A DNA stretch of 47,389 nt from Amycolatopsis tucumanensis (lineage in GTDB: Bacteria > Actinomycetota > Actinomycetes > Mycobacteriales > Pseudonocardiaceae). The stretch is from NCBI RefSeq assembly GCF_021654135.1, contig NZ_JAKGSD010000065.1:1-47389 (forward strand), given 5' to 3'. Made by a program: the position numbers and the translations under genes. Shown piece after piece: positions 46,157 through 47,389 of the stretch. Numbering within the stretch: position 1 is the stretch's first letter; each line of letters begins with the position of its first letter. Under the pieces are notes generated by a model, which saw only the letters and a list, made by a program, of their open reading frames with translations, searched no databases and was not told the DNA's origin.

Positions 46157-47389
46157 TCAGTAGAAGTGGCGTAGTTGCGGCCACAGCTCCGACCACGGCC
46201 GGGTCAGCACGCCGCAGACCGTGACGACGGTGCCCTGTTCGTCGTTGTCGAGGCCGAGCCCGTTGTCGTGTTCCGCGGCGACGCGGCAGTCGTCGACGCC
46301 CGCCATGGTGGTCGCGCCGACCAGGACGACCGGCCCGGTGTGGCTGTCCGGCGGTGGGCCCCAGTCGGCGTAGGACATGTGGCCGGAGTAGGGCCGCGGC
46401 AGCCCGTGGTCCGGGCCGTAGCGCTCGATGGCGCCGGCCTGGCCGTAGTTGCGCGTCAGGATCACCGCCGTGGCCCGCTGCGGCTCCGGGAGCTGTCGCC
46501 AGACCCCGGCGACCGTCGCGGTGAACTCCGGCCAGCCGACCTGCTCGCCCTGTTCCTTGTTCATCGCCAGCACCGGGTTCAGCCCGTCCGGCGGCAGCAC
46601 CGGCAGCGCCACGACGAGCGACATCGCGGCCCCGAGCACCACGAGGGCGCCGGCGAGGGCCCGCCGGGCCGCGCGGCGTCCGCGGGCGAGCCAGCGCACG
46701 GTGGGTTCGGCGCCCGCGGCCATCAGCAGCACCAGCAGCGGGATCGAGTAGTACGGCTTGCCACCGAGGACGAGCAGTTCCACGCACACCACGAAGTAGG
46801 CCACGACGAGCGCGCGGGCCCAGCGGAGCCGCGGGTCGCGCCAGAGCCGCACCATGCCGGCGATCCACACCGGCACCAGCACCGGCGACAGGTAGACCAG
46901 CTGGAGCGGGACGAACAGGATGCGGTTCTCGGCGCCGTCGTCCTCGCTGATGCCGCCCGCGACGGTGAGCAGGGGCCAGCCGTGGGTGGCCTGCCACCAC
47001 ACGACGGGCGCGGCGAGCGCGGTGGCGATGAGGACGCCCGCGGGCAGCCACGCGGTGCGGAAGACGTGCCGCGGCCCGGTGACGAGCACGGCGAGGCCGA
47101 GCGCGGACAGGAGCAGCAGGACCAGCCACTTGTTGGCCAGGCCCACGCCGGCGACCGCGCCGATCGCGAGCCACCACCGGCCGTCGTCGGTGCGCAGCAG
47201 TCGTAGCGCCAGCAGCCCGATCGCCACCCACACCAGCAGGTCGAAGGTCGCGGTGCCGAGCATGTGACCCACGACGAGCACGAACGAGGACAGCGCCGCC
47301 GCGCCCGCGGCGAGGGTCTGGGCACTGCGCCCGCCACCTAGATGAGTAATTCCGATCTTGGTTAGTGGTCGTAGGCGATCAGGGATCGG
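46157..47389 (-). CDS. GT39-like membrane glycosyltransferase, 5' end outside window
   Basis: The frame is open to the window edge. GTG 47281 is the first start codon seen but is clearly internal, since the preceding residues (LGGGRSAQTLAAGAAALSSF) fit the family. About eight hydrophobic segments are visible (FDLLVWVAIGLLALRLL, WLVLLLLSALGLAVLV, ALVVAYFVVCVELLVLGGKP). GGKPYYSIPLL and ILTRNYGQAGAIERYG, with WGPPPDSH, occur in dolichyl-phosphate-mannose mannosyltransferase-like (PMT/ArnT, GT39/GT83) proteins. The catalytic first loop would lie outside. Ends at TAG 46157. The last 49 bases are much poorer in GC than the gene, see findings. Confidence 0.75.
   Translation of the reverse strand, partial: PIPDRLRPLTKIGITHLGGGRSAQTLAAGAAALSSFVLVVGHMLGTATFDLLVWVAIGLLALRLLRTDDGRWWLAIGAVAGVGLANKWLVLLLLSALGLAVLVTGPRHVFRTAWLPAGVLIATALAAPVVWWQATHGWPLLTVAGGISEDDGAENRILFVPLQLVYLSPVLVPVWIAGMVRLWRDPRLRWARALVVAYFVVCVELLVLGGKPYYSIPLLVLLMAAGAEPTVRWLARGRRAARRALAGALVVLGAAMSLVVALPVLPPDGLNPVLAMNKEQGEQVGWPEFTATVAGVWRQLPEPQRATAVILTRNYGQAGAIERYGPDHGLPRPYSGHMSYADWGPPPDSHTGPVVLVGATTMAGVDDCRVAAEHDNGLGLDNDEQGTVVTVCGVLTRPWSELWPQLRHFY

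Overview
The window is about 47 kb of very GC-rich DNA (roughly 73% by eye). It has actinobacterial hallmarks: a complete mce operon, a conservon (histidine kinase, Roadblock, DUF742, GTPase), stand-alone GAF-ANTAR regulators, a DUF3072 protein, an ECF42/DGPF pair, many GTG starts, 4-bp ATGA/GTGA gene overlaps, and several apparently leaderless genes with TANNNT 6-7 nt before the start. The gene mix best fits a Pseudonocardiaceae-type actinomycete (Amycolatopsis-like). The genus is an inference. I see no rRNA, tRNA, CRISPR array or intact insertion sequence.

Layout. 1-1.7 kb: the 3' end of a DUF2188 protein, a tandem repeat, a small secreted protein and a repetitive spacer. 1.7-5.6 kb: GAF-ANTAR plus methyltransferase operon (minus), divergent from an orphan trpF, then a DGPF/ECF42 sigma factor pair. 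5.9-10.2 kb: a cassette of a polytopic membrane protein divergent from a cupredoxin lipoprotein and a second polytopic protein, followed by small membrane proteins. 10.2-12 kb: an NmrA-type reductase divergent from a frameshifted AraC regulator. 12-16.5 kb: a conservon with a MHYT-domain sensor as its last gene. 16.8-19.6 kb: a lipoprotein carboxylesterase preceded by a 10-codon leader, an LLM flavin oxidoreductase and a gene remnant. 19.7-34.1 kb: a lipid/envelope island. It holds two secreted proteins that share a C-terminal domain, an SRPBCC-acyl-CoA synthetase fusion, a GtrA-like protein, then yrbEA-yrbEB-mceA to F and a lipoprotein. 34.2-37.8 kb: two PucR-type regulators and an SDR oxidoreductase. 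37.8-40.8 kb: Tat-exported metallophosphoesterase/LamG protein, DUF3072 and a second GAF-ANTAR. 40.9-45.3 kb: an amino-acid-type ABC importer operon that ends in an unusual class V aminotransferase fused to a YheO-PAS/DauR-type HTH regulator, with clear operator half-sites over its promoter. 45.3-47.4 kb: NodB-type polysaccharide deacetylase and a GT39-like membrane protein cut by the window edge.

How the parts may work together. The mce island looks like a lipid importer with its own acyl-activating enzyme and secreted accessory proteins. A roughly 130-144 bp repeat array has expanded exactly at the stop/start junction between the secreted protein and yrbEA. The importer plus aminotransferase-regulator operon looks like a self-contained uptake and sensing unit for an amino-acid-like compound, analogous to MocR regulators but built from a different aminotransferase fold class and a different DNA-binding module. 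I consider it the best candidate for an undescribed system here. The cupredoxin cassette and the MHYT-extended conservon are further candidates. All functional calls come from reading motifs; no database search was possible.
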